Assembly (NCBI GenBank): GCA_002395865.1 | Contig: DGVE01000133.1 | Coordinates: 1-23,598 of the forward strand | Source of the DNA: Lachnospiraceae bacterium UBA4292 | GTDB taxonomy: Bacteria; Bacillota; Clostridia; Lachnospirales; Lachnospiraceae | Direction of reading: 5' to 3' | Length of the DNA: 23,598 bases | Shown: one piece after another, positions 1-7,708 of the stretch | Layout of the letters: each line of letters starts with the position of its first letter | Position numbering within the stretch: the stretch's first letter is position 1 | Notes under the pieces: generated by a model | Told to the model about the DNA's origin: nothing | The model's database searches: none | The model's input: only the letters and a program-made list of their open reading frames with translations | Translations under genes and position numbers: made by a program

Positions 1-558
1 TGCCTGTGCACTCTGGCGATAGACAGCGCCTTCTCTCTCATCGAGGGCGTATCCACGGCGATTGCGGATAAATTCAACATCTCGCACAAGGAGACCACAT
101 TGAAGCTCTGCATAGTTGCAGCCATCCTCTCGATATGGTTCACCACCGGAGCCGGTCTCGCATGGCTGGATATCGTGGATAACTGGTGCAACGCCTACAG
201 CCTGATACTGGTAGGTATTCTGGAGGCGATAACTATCGGCTGGCTGTTCGACCCGAAGAAGGTCTTAAAGGAAGTCAACAGGAATACAAGAGATTTTAAG
301 ATGCCTGCATGGTGGTTCGTCATCTCGATAAAGATACTTGCACCTCTGACGCTTATCGGCTTCTTTATCTGGAACGTCGTTTCCCTGATAGAAGCCGGCG
401 GTATCTACGGCAAGGCAGACGGATACTCCCTCGCTTCGAATATCATCGGCGGATGGCTGGTAATGGCTCTTTGCATCGTCAGTGGATTTATAGTAAAGTT
501 CATCGAGAAGAAGAGACCGGAGGGCGCTGCTTCGGATGAGCCGCAGTGGAAGGATTGA
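1..558 (+). CDS. Sodium-dependent transporter (NSS/SNF family), 3' end only
   Basis: Frame 1 is open from the first base to the TGA at 556-558, so the gene is cut by the window edge. An internal TTG at 100 is not the start, because coding similarity continues upstream. The first residues read SAFSLIEGV, which resembles the TM8 region of bacterial neurotransmitter:sodium symporters. A conserved-looking loop (LDIVDNWCN) and three further hydrophobic segments follow, near bases 100-160, 200-245 and 300-400, with one more near 430-500. The tail is short and charged (KKRPEG...). Members of this family import amino acids or related solutes with Na+ at the cytoplasmic membrane. The substrate cannot be judged because the binding-site helices TM1 and TM6 lie outside the window. 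Family assignment is fairly secure. Confidence 0.85.
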   Translation, partial: CLCTLAIDSAFSLIEGVSTAIADKFNISHKETTLKLCIVAAILSIWFTTGAGLAWLDIVDNWCNAYSLILVGILEAITIGWLFDPKKVLKEVNRNTRDFKMPAWWFVISIKILAPLTLIGFFIWNVVSLIEAGGIYGKADGYSLASNIIGGWLVMALCIVSGFIVKFIEKKRPEGAASDEPQWKD

Positions 559-660
559 CAGGAAACTGTAAGAAATTATTTATAGATTTACCGGCATGAT
601 TGGGTTAGAATAATGACTGAAACGATTTCGTAATCATAAAACACGAAAAGGAGCCCGATC

Positions 661-1413
661 ATGCTGAAGGTAAATCATGTAACAAAAAAATACAAGAAGG
701 AAAAGGCCTGCGACGATGTCACATTCTTCCTGCCGGAGGGCGGAATACATGTGCTCCTCGGGCCTAACGGAGCCGGTAAGAGCACTATCATCAAGTGCAT
801 TATCGGCTTTTTGAAATACCAGGGTGAGATCACCATCAATGAACTGAACAATAAGACGGTGGAGGCGAAAAGGATCATCGGCTATATGCCCGAGATACCG
901 TCCCTGTACCCGAACCTCACAGTCGACGAACACATGGAGTTCGTGGCGAGAGCCTACAGGCTGGAGAATTACACGGATTACAAGAACGAGCTTTTGGAGA
1001 GATTCGAGCTGGCCGACAAGAAAAAGAAGTTCGGCGATGAGCTCTCAAAGGGTATGCAGCAGAAGCTCTCTCTGTGCTGCGCTCTGCTTCCGAAGCCGGC
1101 GCTCCTTATCATGGATGAGCCGATGATAGGTCTTGATCCTCACGCGATCAAGGAGCTGAAGAAGATGATGAACGAGATGAAGAACAACGGTCAGTCGCTC
1201 TTCGTCAGCACACATATCATTGACAGTATGGATCAGCTCTGGGACCATGCCATCATCATGCAAAAAGGGCAGGTGAAGGGCAATGTCACCAGGGAGCAGC
1301 TTTCGCAGATGGGCAAGACACTCGAGGAAGTGTTCTTCGAGATAACCGAGGGATTATCCGGAGAGGATATGTCCGAGGACGCGCCTTCGGGGGAGGAGGC
1401 TGCCAATGTTTAA
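661..1413 (+). CDS. ABC transporter ATP-binding protein
   Basis: A 250-residue nucleotide-binding subunit that hydrolyses ATP to drive the membrane partner encoded next. Walker A is GPNGAGKST at residues 34-42. The Q-loop position carries Glu (GYMPE, 74-78), as in many exporter ATPases. The signature is LSKGMQQK (128-135), Walker B is LLIMDEP (148-154) and the H-loop is STH (183-185). The start is the ATG at 661, behind AAAAGGAGC with good spacing. The last codons overlap the permease gene (ATG at 1406) by 8 bases, so the two are translationally coupled and form one exporter. The acidic C-terminal tail (residues about 232-250) lies beyond the usual domain and is not conserved in the family in general. 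The substrate is unknown. Confidence 0.93.
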   Translation: MLKVNHVTKKYKKEKACDDVTFFLPEGGIHVLLGPNGAGKSTIIKCIIGFLKYQGEITINELNNKTVEAKRIIGYMPEIPSLYPNLTVDEHMEFVARAYRLENYTDYKNELLERFELADKKKKFGDELSKGMQQKLSLCCALLPKPALLIMDEPMIGLDPHAIKELKKMMNEMKNNGQSLFVSTHIIDSMDQLWDHAIIMQKGQVKGNVTREQLSQMGKTLEEVFFEITEGLSGEDMSEDAPSGEEAANV

Positions 1414-3148
1414 GCTTACTGTATGGTATCTCTGGCACACCCTTAAAAACGCCGTAAAAAGGGCGTGGAAGGTCGTGCTGGTGATAGCCATTATCACTGC
1501 GGCCGTCATCGGTATCGCTTTTATCGCTGCGAGGGTGATTCCGGAGGATGAAAAGGAGCAGGAGGCTGAGAAGCCGGCAGAGGTGAATATAATAGACCTC
1601 GAGGCTTACGCGCTCAAATATGAGAACGGTTTCGCCCTGGAAGAGGATGACAACGGTATGTACCTCTTCGAGTACGGTGAGTATCATGAGATAGGCTCTC
1701 TGCTTGTGTCCGCGATCGTGGGACTCGTCATCATGCTGTTTATAGCCATCGGTATCATGAAGGGCGCCAAGAACGGTGCCAGCATCTTCATAATGCCCGA
1801 TGTGAACTTCCTGTTTCCCTCTCCCAGAACGCCTCAGTCGCTTCTGATGTTCAGGATGATAGGCCAGCTCGGCATTTCGCTGCTCGGTGCCTTTTATATG
1901 CTGGGCCAGCTGCCGAATCTTATGATGAACGCCGGTCTGGGCGTCGGAGGGGCTGTGATGCTCTTCATCGTCTACGGCATTCTGCAGTTCGTGAGCACCA
2001 TCACGAGCGTGCTCACATATGTGCTCCTTCAGAAGCACGACAGGATCAAGAAGTTCCTGTCCAAGTACGCGATATTCCTTACCGCGCTGCCTGTTGTGGC
2101 AGCGGCAGCGATATATTATATCGGCGGTACGAGCATCTACACCGCCGCGTATATGGTATTCCAATCACCCGCATCGATGGCATTTCCCGTGTGGGGATGG
2201 CTCACGGCGGCAGGATCGTTCGCATTCTCCGGCGATATCCTCTTAAGTGCGGCATTTACCGTGGCTGCTATAGTGGGCGCTGTCATTATGACGCTTATCG
2301 CCTGGCGCGTGCCCTGCGACTTCTACGAGGACGCTCTCGAATCCGCTACCAGAGTCAATGATATGCAGCAGGAGGCTCTCGAGCAGGCTGCCGGCGGTAT
2401 CAGACACGGCGTACACCACGAGGGCAAGCGCGAGCAGAAGAAGTGGGACAAGAGAAGAAATAACGAGATCGCTTTTACCGGATATGACGGTGCAAAGGTA
2501 TTCTTCGCAAAGACGATGCTGAACAGAAAGCGCATGAATTCACTGTGGGGCTTCTGGAGCAATTCATCGAGCGCATACTTCTGGGCTGTAGTCGGCTGCG
2601 GCGCTGCCATGAAGTATATGATGGAGGTCGGCTCCGGGCTCGCCATAGCTGTGAGCTGCGTTGGCATCGTGATAGTCTTCATGTTCTTCAGGAGCTTCTT
2701 CAATCCGCTCCAGGTGGATCTGGGACAGAACTTCATATATCTGGTACCTGAGAAGCCCTCGTCGCTTCTGTTCTGGGATATGCTCGGACAGATGATCGAC
2801 GGCGCGATCGATCTCATACCGGTGCTTGCGGCACTTGTGTTCTTCACACTTGATCCGGTGCTCTCGGTATGCATGTATCTGCTGCTCATCTCCATGCACC
2901 TGTTCTTCGGAATGACGGCCCTCATGGTAAACCTGGTGGTGGCGGGATATCTTCCGCTGTACTTTTCGAATATGCTCCAGACTATCGTGAGGCTGATACC
3001 CTTCCTGCCCGTGGTGATCATATTTTCAATGGGTATCGCATCGGGCAGCCCGGTCCTGCCGATACTGTTCTGCGTGCTTATAAATGTGTGCGCGTCACTT
3101 CTGGCGTTTCTGCCCTGCCCTTATCATCTGCATAAGGGGAAGAGGTAG
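1406..3148 (+). CDS. ABC exporter membrane subunit (putative ABC exporter family)
   Basis: A 580-residue polytopic membrane protein. The first membrane segment is at about residues 20-42 and is followed by an acidic external loop (EDEKEQEAEKPAE). There are then many hydrophobic stretches in two halves, separated by a charged cytoplasmic region at about residues 310-365 (GIRHGVHHEGKREQKKWDKRR). The phrase NFLFPSPRTPQSLLMFRM is typical of the Firmicute 'putative ABC exporter' permeases. The start overlaps the 3' end of the ATPase gene by 8 bases, and GGAGG lies upstream at the expected distance. Together with the ATPase it would make a half- or full-size exporter whose cargo cannot be read from sequence. 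No plus-strand U-tract terminator follows; the hairpin at 3179-3208 reads better for the opposing gene. Confidence 0.85.
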   Translation: MFKLTVWYLWHTLKNAVKRAWKVVLVIAIITAAVIGIAFIAARVIPEDEKEQEAEKPAEVNIIDLEAYALKYENGFALEEDDNGMYLFEYGEYHEIGSLLVSAIVGLVIMLFIAIGIMKGAKNGASIFIMPDVNFLFPSPRTPQSLLMFRMIGQLGISLLGAFYMLGQLPNLMMNAGLGVGGAVMLFIVYGILQFVSTITSVLTYVLLQKHDRIKKFLSKYAIFLTALPVVAAAAIYYIGGTSIYTAAYMVFQSPASMAFPVWGWLTAAGSFAFSGDILLSAAFTVAAIVGAVIMTLIAWRVPCDFYEDALESATRVNDMQQEALEQAAGGIRHGVHHEGKREQKKWDKRRNNEIAFTGYDGAKVFFAKTMLNRKRMNSLWGFWSNSSSAYFWAVVGCGAAMKYMMEVGSGLAIAVSCVGIVIVFMFFRSFFNPLQVDLGQNFIYLVPEKPSSLLFWDMLGQMIDGAIDLIPVLAALVFFTLDPVLSVCMYLLLISMHLFFGMTALMVNLVVAGYLPLYFSNMLQTIVRLIPFLPVVIIFSMGIASGSPVLPILFCVLINVCASLLAFLPCPYHLHKGKR

Positions 3149-3166
3149 GATATTCAGAAATATTCA

Positions 3167-3208
3167 TCCAAACAAAATGGGAGATGCGCAAGTCATTGAG
3201 CATCTCCC
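3167..3208 (-). terminator. Rho-independent terminator of the DUF234 ATPase gene
   Basis: A perfect 9-bp stem, GGGAGATGC (3179-3187) with GCATCTCCC (3200-3208), encloses a 12-base loop. Read on the minus strand it is followed by ATTTTGTTTGG, a T-rich run. It begins 14 bases after the minus-strand stop at 3223. It may also help end the converging exporter transcript, but no T-run follows on the plus strand. Confidence 0.75.
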
Positions 3209-3222
3209 GAATGACGATCGGT

Positions 3223-4650
3223 CTATCCCTCAAACAGATCGTTAAGTGTTATTGTGTCGGATATATATGAAGTATAAGCCGTTCCGGACAGTCCGTGAGC
3301 TGAAATCATTACAATTTTTAACGCCTGAGACGTTCCGGTTTTTTCTCTGTAAATGTCCCTTTTCCTTATAAGTTGCTGCTCATAGGAGGCATCTACTTCA
3401 AATGGTTTGTTCGTGTATTTCATTTCACAGAGATCAGTGATCCTGTCGGCTCTTTCTATTACCATATCGATCTGAGCTCGTTCATTCTTATCATCCTCGG
3501 AATTATACCATGGATAACACTCTGTCTTTACACCGCTGATTCCCAGAGCAGACTTTATGCTGTTAGTATTGCTAAAACATAATAATTCGAATGCCTGGCC
3601 TCTCCAGTTGTCATATCTACCGACATCACTTATCAGGTCTTCATAGCTGTCTATTTGTTTTTCTTTAGACAAATAGTGATAATGAAACAGCAGAAACGGA
3701 TCAATGAGCTGGACATATAAAGGATTGTATGCTTCATAGTTTTTCTTGTACTCTATTATATATCCGCAATCTACAAGATCCTGTATCGCTCTTGAATACG
3801 TTCCGTTGGTAGCCCCTATTTCATCGCGTAGCTTGAATTTTTTAATTCCATACTTTGCAAATGCAATTTTAGACAAGATCTGTCCATATATAGGTGACTC
3901 ACTTAGCGTTGCCTCCAACAATTTGTTGGTTTCATCTCTGTAAAGGGCATCTTTATTAAACAGAAGTCTGTTGATATTCTGAGATAGACTTTGGGAAGTA
4001 TTCATCAGGTCGAAAAAGAAAGGAAGACCTCCAAATATCATCTGGCATTCTGCTATCTGTTCTCTGGGCCAATCAAATTCCCTATCTTTGAAGAAGGCTT
4101 CCGTTTCTGCAAGTGTAAACGGTTCTACACATATTTTTTTTGTGACACGGTGAAACATATTCCCCGTGTTTTTTATTACATTTTTTATTATCCATGAAGT
4201 AGCGGAGCCACATATTATACAGACAATATCTCCGTCAAGAGTTCCTCTCCGATTCCAAAAGTCTTCAAACGCAACAAGGAAATCTGATCGTTTCGATGCG
4301 AACCATGGAAACTCGTCAAAGAAAATTATTTTTTTTCCGTTTGGAGATCGACGAGCCGAAGGCCCGGATATTACCTTATCAAGCCTCGAAAAGGCTTCAA
4401 ACCAGTCTTTGGGTGTGGTCTTTATTTCATCGCCATGGTCGATAAGTCTTTGCCCGAATGATCGAAGCTGTTGCTTCGCTGTTCCTTTTTCTAATCCCAC
4501 TGCCCTAAATGCAAATTCCCTAAAGGTCTGCTCTACCAAGAATGTCTTACCGACTCTTCGCCTTCCATAGATACAGATGAGTTCTGATTTTTTTGAACGT
4601 TCACTGTATTCAAGCTCTTTTTTCTCCCTTTTTCTGCTTATAATTTTCAT
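3223..4650 (-). CDS. AAA ATPase with C-terminal DUF234 (PD-(D/E)XK-like) domain
   Basis: A 475-residue protein of the ATPase_2 plus DUF234 type, common in archaea and Lachnospiraceae and of unproven role. Walker A is GRRRVGKT (29-36) and Walker B is IIFFDEFPW (108-116). A winged-helix-like stretch lies in the middle (KFKLRDEIGATNGTYSRAI, about residues 270-290). The C-terminal third has an AQID...CEMKY arrangement, meaning an Asp followed about 15 residues later by E-x-K, which fits the nuclease-like fold reported for DUF234. The start is the ATG at 4650 with GAGGTG five bases upstream. A longer frame begins at a TTG at 4701, but that lies inside the promoter (-10 at 4683-4688), so it is rejected. 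The gene is more A+T rich than its neighbours and has its own promoter and terminator, so it is probably acquired. Confidence 0.85.
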   Translation of the reverse strand: MKIISRKREKKELEYSERSKKSELICIYGRRRVGKTFLVEQTFREFAFRAVGLEKGTAKQQLRSFGQRLIDHGDEIKTTPKDWFEAFSRLDKVISGPSARRSPNGKKIIFFDEFPWFASKRSDFLVAFEDFWNRRGTLDGDIVCIICGSATSWIIKNVIKNTGNMFHRVTKKICVEPFTLAETEAFFKDREFDWPREQIAECQMIFGGLPFFFDLMNTSQSLSQNINRLLFNKDALYRDETNKLLEATLSESPIYGQILSKIAFAKYGIKKFKLRDEIGATNGTYSRAIQDLVDCGYIIEYKKNYEAYNPLYVQLIDPFLLFHYHYLSKEKQIDSYEDLISDVGRYDNWRGQAFELLCFSNTNSIKSALGISGVKTECYPWYNSEDDKNERAQIDMVIERADRITDLCEMKYTNKPFEVDASYEQQLIRKRDIYREKTGTSQALKIVMISAHGLSGTAYTSYISDTITLNDLFEG

Positions 4651-4682
4651 ATGGCACCTCGAGGTTTCAAGTTTGTGCATCG

Positions 4683-4711
4683 ATAATAACATATTTCCCA
4701 AATATAGTCAA
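4683..4711 (-). promoter_or_regulatory. Promoter of the DUF234 ATPase gene
   Basis: On the minus strand, -35 TTGACT (plus 4706-4711) and -10 TATTAT (plus 4683-4688) are separated by exactly 17 bases. Transcription would start near 4676, leaving a leader of about 26 bases before the ATG at 4650. One copy of the repeated motif TTTCCCAAATA (4694-4704) fills the spacer, so a protein bound there would block RNA polymerase. Confidence 0.7.
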
Positions 4712-4722
4712 GCACAGTGCTT

Positions 4723-4767
4723 TTATTTGGGAAAAGTTGACAGAAAATAGCAACTTTTCCCAAATAA
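4723..4767. repeat. Perfect 17-bp inverted repeat upstream of the ATPase promoter
   Basis: TTATTTGGGAAAAGTTG (4723-4739) and its exact reverse complement (4751-4767) flank an 11-base spacer. The core TTTCCCAAATA also occurs at 4694-4704 inside the promoter, giving three copies in 73 bases, two in one direction and one in the other. No T-run follows, so an operator is more likely than a terminator. Confidence 0.85.
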
Positions 4768-5116
4768 CGGCACATATGGCGCTTTTGGGACATATAGTAA
4801 AGTGCCATGCAGAGAAGCGAAAAAGAAAGCGCAAAATCATCAAAAAGGTGCGGCGGCCTTTCCGCCCACCGGCGTGGCAGATATCAGGGGGAGGGCTGCG
4901 AATGGGTGCGTACGTCTTCGGATAAAAAGTCCCTCATCACCGCATACACTAATGGCGTGAACGGAGTGGTGGTGGATGACTGCAGGGCGGCTGTTGAGAC
5001 GCTTGAGTTCTTCGTGGACGATGCCATGCTGTTCGGAACGGCTTTGATCGTTTTGCAGAGACGAAAAGAATTAAATAACAATAAATAAGGAGTAAAAAAA
5101 TCATAAAATGCCGTAA
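4768..5116. other. Intergenic stretch with at most one doubtful small gene
   Basis: Between the inverted repeat (4723-4767) and the lipoprotein promoter region I see no confident gene. It contains a G-rich patch (about 4845-4900) and the doubtful ORF listed at 4906-5088. No tRNA, riboswitch or terminator was recognised. Confidence 0.5.
4906..5088 (+). CDS. Doubtful small hypothetical protein or gene remnant
   Basis: A 60-codon frame opens with a GTG at 4906, about 10 bases after a GGGGGAGGG stretch (4887-4895), and ends at the TAA at 5086-5088. The frame stays open further upstream to about 4807, but that part is Arg/Ser/Lys-rich and looks non-coding. The product reads as a plausible soluble polypeptide (VDDCRAAVETLEFFVDD in the middle). 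I recognise no family. It could be a genuine small protein or the 3' remnant of a lost gene. There is no convincing promoter of its own. Confidence 0.3.
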   Translation: MRTSSDKKSLITAYTNGVNGVVVDDCRAAVETLEFFVDDAMLFGTALIVLQRRKELNNNK

Positions 5117-5151
5117 TTGTACTTGAAAAAGTACAATATAGCTGAGAAAAT
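5117..5151 (+). promoter_or_regulatory. Palindrome with possible promoter ahead of the lipoprotein gene
   Basis: TTGTACTT and AAGTACAA (5117-5124 and 5129-5136) are perfect 8-bp arms around a GAAA loop. A -35-like TTGAAA (5123-5128) overlaps it, and a weak -10 (GAAAAT, 5146-5151) lies 17 bases further on. This layout would suit an operator over the -35 box. The promoter boxes are weak; the palindrome is certain. Confidence 0.45.
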
Positions 5152-5200
5152 GGCCTCGGAAAAGTGTCTATATAAATAGAAAGGCAAAGGAGGTGTTGAT

Positions 5201-6229
5201 ATGCGAAGAAAGATCATTATGGCAGCTGCTATGGCGGTATTGCTGGCATCGTCATCGGGCTGCAGCAGAAGTGCGATGACAGGCGCGCAGGGGCAGTACG
5301 TAAAAGATACTGTTCCGGCAGGCCCGGGCAGTTATGAGGAGAGTACCACGGCGGCACCGCCATATACACCCATAGGAGAGCCTGTACTGGATATACAGGT
5401 CGACCCGGATGCTCCGAAGGGGGTGGCAGAGACGATGAGAGTGGGGAAGAAAGTGACTGTGATAAGCGACTGGACCGCCATCGATCCTGATGAGACATAT
5501 TCGGTGGTGCTCAGGTATACGGAGGATTATCTTAAGGTCTACGCGCAGGATTATGAAAGGGTCTATGAGGAGTACGGCACCAGCTATAAGGAACTGATGA
5601 CGCTGAGCACGTTGCAGGAGCTTACAACGGATCAGAGCACGGTACTCAGCGCGATCACAGAGGATATCAGCGCGAAGATAAAGGCCGAGCAGGAGAGCTG
5701 GCTGACATCTGTGGGAGCAAAGGAGATAAAGGAGCTCGGCTGGCTCGATTACAGTTTCACCATGAAGGGGGCGGATATATGCCTGCTCGAAGGCTGCAAC
5801 TGCGATATAGAGGTATCGTTCAGGAAGCAGAGCGAAGGGCTGCCGGTGGATATTTCCATGTACTACGGTACCTATGATCCGTGCGGACAGAAGTTCATGA
5901 CACCGATATCCAGCTGGCTGGGCGTAACATCCATGCAGAATGCCATTATAGAGCTCAGTGAAAACGGTATCACCTTCACCGAATCGGCTGATGACGGCGG
6001 AGCGGTATACGAGCACACCTACAGAATAGATGAGAGCTGCACCTATGAGAACTGTTTCGGTTTCGATACTCTCGATATCAGCTTTATGTCCGAGGAACTG
6101 AAAAAGGCAGTGGCCGGCGGCTGCGCGCTCATCAGACTCGACAACGGAACACCCATACTGCTCTCGGGAGGAAGGCTGTATATGGATTGCAGGACGCGGG
6201 GACTTTACGAGTTCGCTCCGGCAAAGTAA
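5201..6229 (+). CDS. Predicted lipoprotein of unknown function
   Basis: A 342-residue protein starting at the ATG at 5201, behind a near-perfect AAAGGAGGTG. The N-terminus has a basic start (MRRK), a hydrophobic core and SSSGC at residues 17-21, a lipobox-like site for lipid attachment at Cys21. It would be anchored on the outer face of the membrane. A Ser/Thr/Pro-rich linker follows (ESTTAAPPYTP). The mature part mixes alpha and beta character, with several Cys in the second half (CLLEGCNCDIEV; CTYENCFGF). I recognise no family. It stands alone between a palindromic control region and a convergent terminator. An open tail in another frame continues to 6300 and may mean the C-terminus is shifted. 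Confidence 0.75.
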   Translation: MRRKIIMAAAMAVLLASSSGCSRSAMTGAQGQYVKDTVPAGPGSYEESTTAAPPYTPIGEPVLDIQVDPDAPKGVAETMRVGKKVTVISDWTAIDPDETYSVVLRYTEDYLKVYAQDYERVYEEYGTSYKELMTLSTLQELTTDQSTVLSAITEDISAKIKAEQESWLTSVGAKEIKELGWLDYSFTMKGADICLLEGCNCDIEVSFRKQSEGLPVDISMYYGTYDPCGQKFMTPISSWLGVTSMQNAIIELSENGITFTESADDGGAVYEHTYRIDESCTYENCFGFDTLDISFMSEELKKAVAGGCALIRLDNGTPILLSGGRLYMDCRTRGLYEFAPAK

Positions 6230-6351
6230 CCGCGAACGGTCAGGATGTGATCTCGCGTTTCTTCCCGACCGACGATGAGCAGCTTCAGATGAGTATCTAA
6301 GAAAATATCTGCTGTAGGGGACAGTAATCTTTGGGGAAAGAACGTAAAAGG

Positions 6352-6400
6352 AAAGATCCTTCGGCGAGCACCTGGTGCGAGCCGGAGGATCTTTCTTATT
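6352..6400. terminator. Terminator hairpin between convergent genes
   Basis: A 14-bp stem with one G-U pair (6352-6365 with 6381-6394) encloses a loop that itself holds GCAC/GTGC. On the plus strand it is followed by CTTATTGG. On the minus strand the outer stem runs out into TTCCTTTTACG. It sits between the lipoprotein gene (plus) and the dehydrogenase gene (minus) and probably serves both. Confidence 0.7.
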
Positions 6401-6422
6401 GGTCGATATCTATGCTCTGCTA

Positions 6423-7496
6423 TCAATCTGTCAAATGAAAGACCTTCCTCAGATCGGGATCGGTGAGCAGTACCTCTTTCGCTCTCTCGCGGTACTTCTC
6501 CTCGTGCAGATATGTGTGGCGGGCGGGCTTCATGGCAGGAGCCGCATCGACTGCACGGAGGTAGTCGTCTATATCCAGGTTCAGGGTCTCGCAAAAGGCG
6601 AGGAAGCCTGTGTCTGTGAGTATCTGGCGGACGCGAACATCGCGGTGCTCCTGAACGACAGCCATCACCAGAGTGGCGATACCGACCTGAACGCCGTGAA
6701 GCGAGGGGTGCTCGGAGTATTTGTCCAGAGCGTGGCTTATAAGGTGCTCGCTGCCGCTCGTGGGGGCGGAGGAACCTGCGATCTCATTGGCGATGCCGCT
6801 CATGGCGAGGGAGTCGACCAGCTCCTTTAGGAACAGGTTCTCATGGATATCCGTAAAGGGCGTGCGCACGAAGCTGTTCACGGCCTTTTTCGCTATCATG
6901 ACGGCCATGTCGTTTATGGAACCCACGCCGTGCTCGACCTCAAAGAGCCAGTCATAGACCGCGGTGATCTTCGCCACCATGTCTCCGATGCCCGAGTAGA
7001 GAAAGCGCGCGGGGGCAGTCTTTAAAACGTAGGTGTCAACGATGATGCCGTATGCCATGGCGGCGGGGACGCTAACCTTGCGGCCGTCGACTATAAGAGA
7101 TGCCGTGGCGCTCGAGAAGCCGTCGCTCGAGGACGATGTGGGGACACTTATGAAGGGCATCTGGCGCAGAAAACCCATGTATTTCGCCGCGTCTATGACC
7201 TTACCGCCTCCTATGCCGATGACCGCTTTGGTAGTGTTTGGGAGTGAGAAGGCGATGGAGGTTACATCATCGATATTTACATCGTCGAGCTCGCTGTAGG
7301 AGAGCACCTCGACGCCTGCGTCCGCCATGGACTTAAGAACCGTCTCACCGAACATGGCGATGAGGTCGTTGCCGAAGAAGATGACGACCCTCGTGAGTCC
7401 GTGCGAGGAGAGCGCGGGACCGATGTCTTTAAGTGTATCGTTGCCCACCATGAGAATGCTGGGTATCGCTATATAACTGCCGTTTCTGAGATTCAT
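6423..7496 (-). CDS. Glycerol-1-phosphate dehydrogenase-like, iron-containing ADH superfamily
   Basis: A 357-residue NAD(P)-dependent dehydrogenase. The nucleotide site shows IGIGGGKVIDAAKY (about residues 93-106). Then comes the PTSSSSDGFSSATASL segment typical of the sn-glycerol-1-phosphate dehydrogenase/AraM (EgsA) branch. Metal ligands are likely Asp125 and the His residues in SGSEHLISHAL and SLHGVQVG. In bacteria such as Bacillus, AraM makes glycerol-1-phosphate for an archaeal-type ether lipid. Activity on glycerol-1-phosphate here is inferred from family resemblance. The start chosen is the ATG at 7496, where similarity begins; AAAGGAG lies upstream but unusually far, about 17 bases. 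The frame is open 34 codons further upstream but overlaps the promoter. The gene is transcribed divergently from the rRNA methyltransferase gene. Confidence 0.82.
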   Translation of the reverse strand: MNLRNGSYIAIPSILMVGNDTLKDIGPALSSHGLTRVVIFFGNDLIAMFGETVLKSMADAGVEVLSYSELDDVNIDDVTSIAFSLPNTTKAVIGIGGGKVIDAAKYMGFLRQMPFISVPTSSSSDGFSSATASLIVDGRKVSVPAAMAYGIIVDTYVLKTAPARFLYSGIGDMVAKITAVYDWLFEVEHGVGSINDMAVMIAKKAVNSFVRTPFTDIHENLFLKELVDSLAMSGIANEIAGSSAPTSGSEHLISHALDKYSEHPSLHGVQVGIATLVMAVVQEHRDVRVRQILTDTGFLAFCETLNLDIDDYLRAVDAAPAMKPARHTYLHEEKYRERAKEVLLTDPDLRKVFHLTD

Positions 7497-7535
7497 ATCT
7501 GTACTCTGATCAGCTCCTTTTGGTTTGATAGGGAA

Positions 7536-7564
7536 AGTGTAGCACAGGGAGGGGATAAAAACAA
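7536..7564 (-). promoter_or_regulatory. Probable promoter of the dehydrogenase gene
   Basis: The minus strand reads -35 TTGTTT (plus 7559-7564), a 17-base spacer and -10 TACACT (plus 7536-7541). Spacing is ideal but both boxes are imperfect. It places the start of transcription about 35 bases before the ATG at 7496. Confidence 0.45.
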
Positions 7565-7635
7565 GGCGGAGCTTTGTATCAAAAAAAATACATTGCATTT
7601 CGCAGATTCCCGCAGAGTTTCGGCCATTTATGTTG

Positions 7636-7641
7636 TATAAT
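7636..7641 (+). promoter_or_regulatory. -10 box (TATAAT) for the rRNA methyltransferase operon
   Basis: A consensus TATAAT lies 68 bases before the ATG at 7709. No good -35 is found at 16-18 bases upstream; the sequence there is CAGAGT. This is therefore a partial promoter call, but it is the only candidate between the divergent genes for the long plus-strand run that follows. Confidence 0.5.
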
Positions 7642-7708
7642 CAATCGGCATATGTCCTATGCTCTGGAAGCCGGGGCGAACAGGGACATTTGCAGGGATG
7701 TGAATTAT

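Noticed and set aside
1286..2164. Open minus-strand frame opposite the ABC exporter permease
   Set aside because: Rich in His, Arg and Tyr, no recognisable domain, and it lies opposite a convincing membrane protein gene.
4651..4701. Longer N-terminus for the DUF234 ATPase (TTG at 4701, ATG at 4692)
   Set aside because: These codons lie inside or before the -10 box at 4683-4688, and they have no ribosome site; the ATG at 4650 has one.
7574..7708. N-terminal extension of the rRNA methyltransferase from an upstream ATG
   Set aside because: The extension covers the divergent promoter region including TATAAT at 7636, and it has no TRAM-like sequence.
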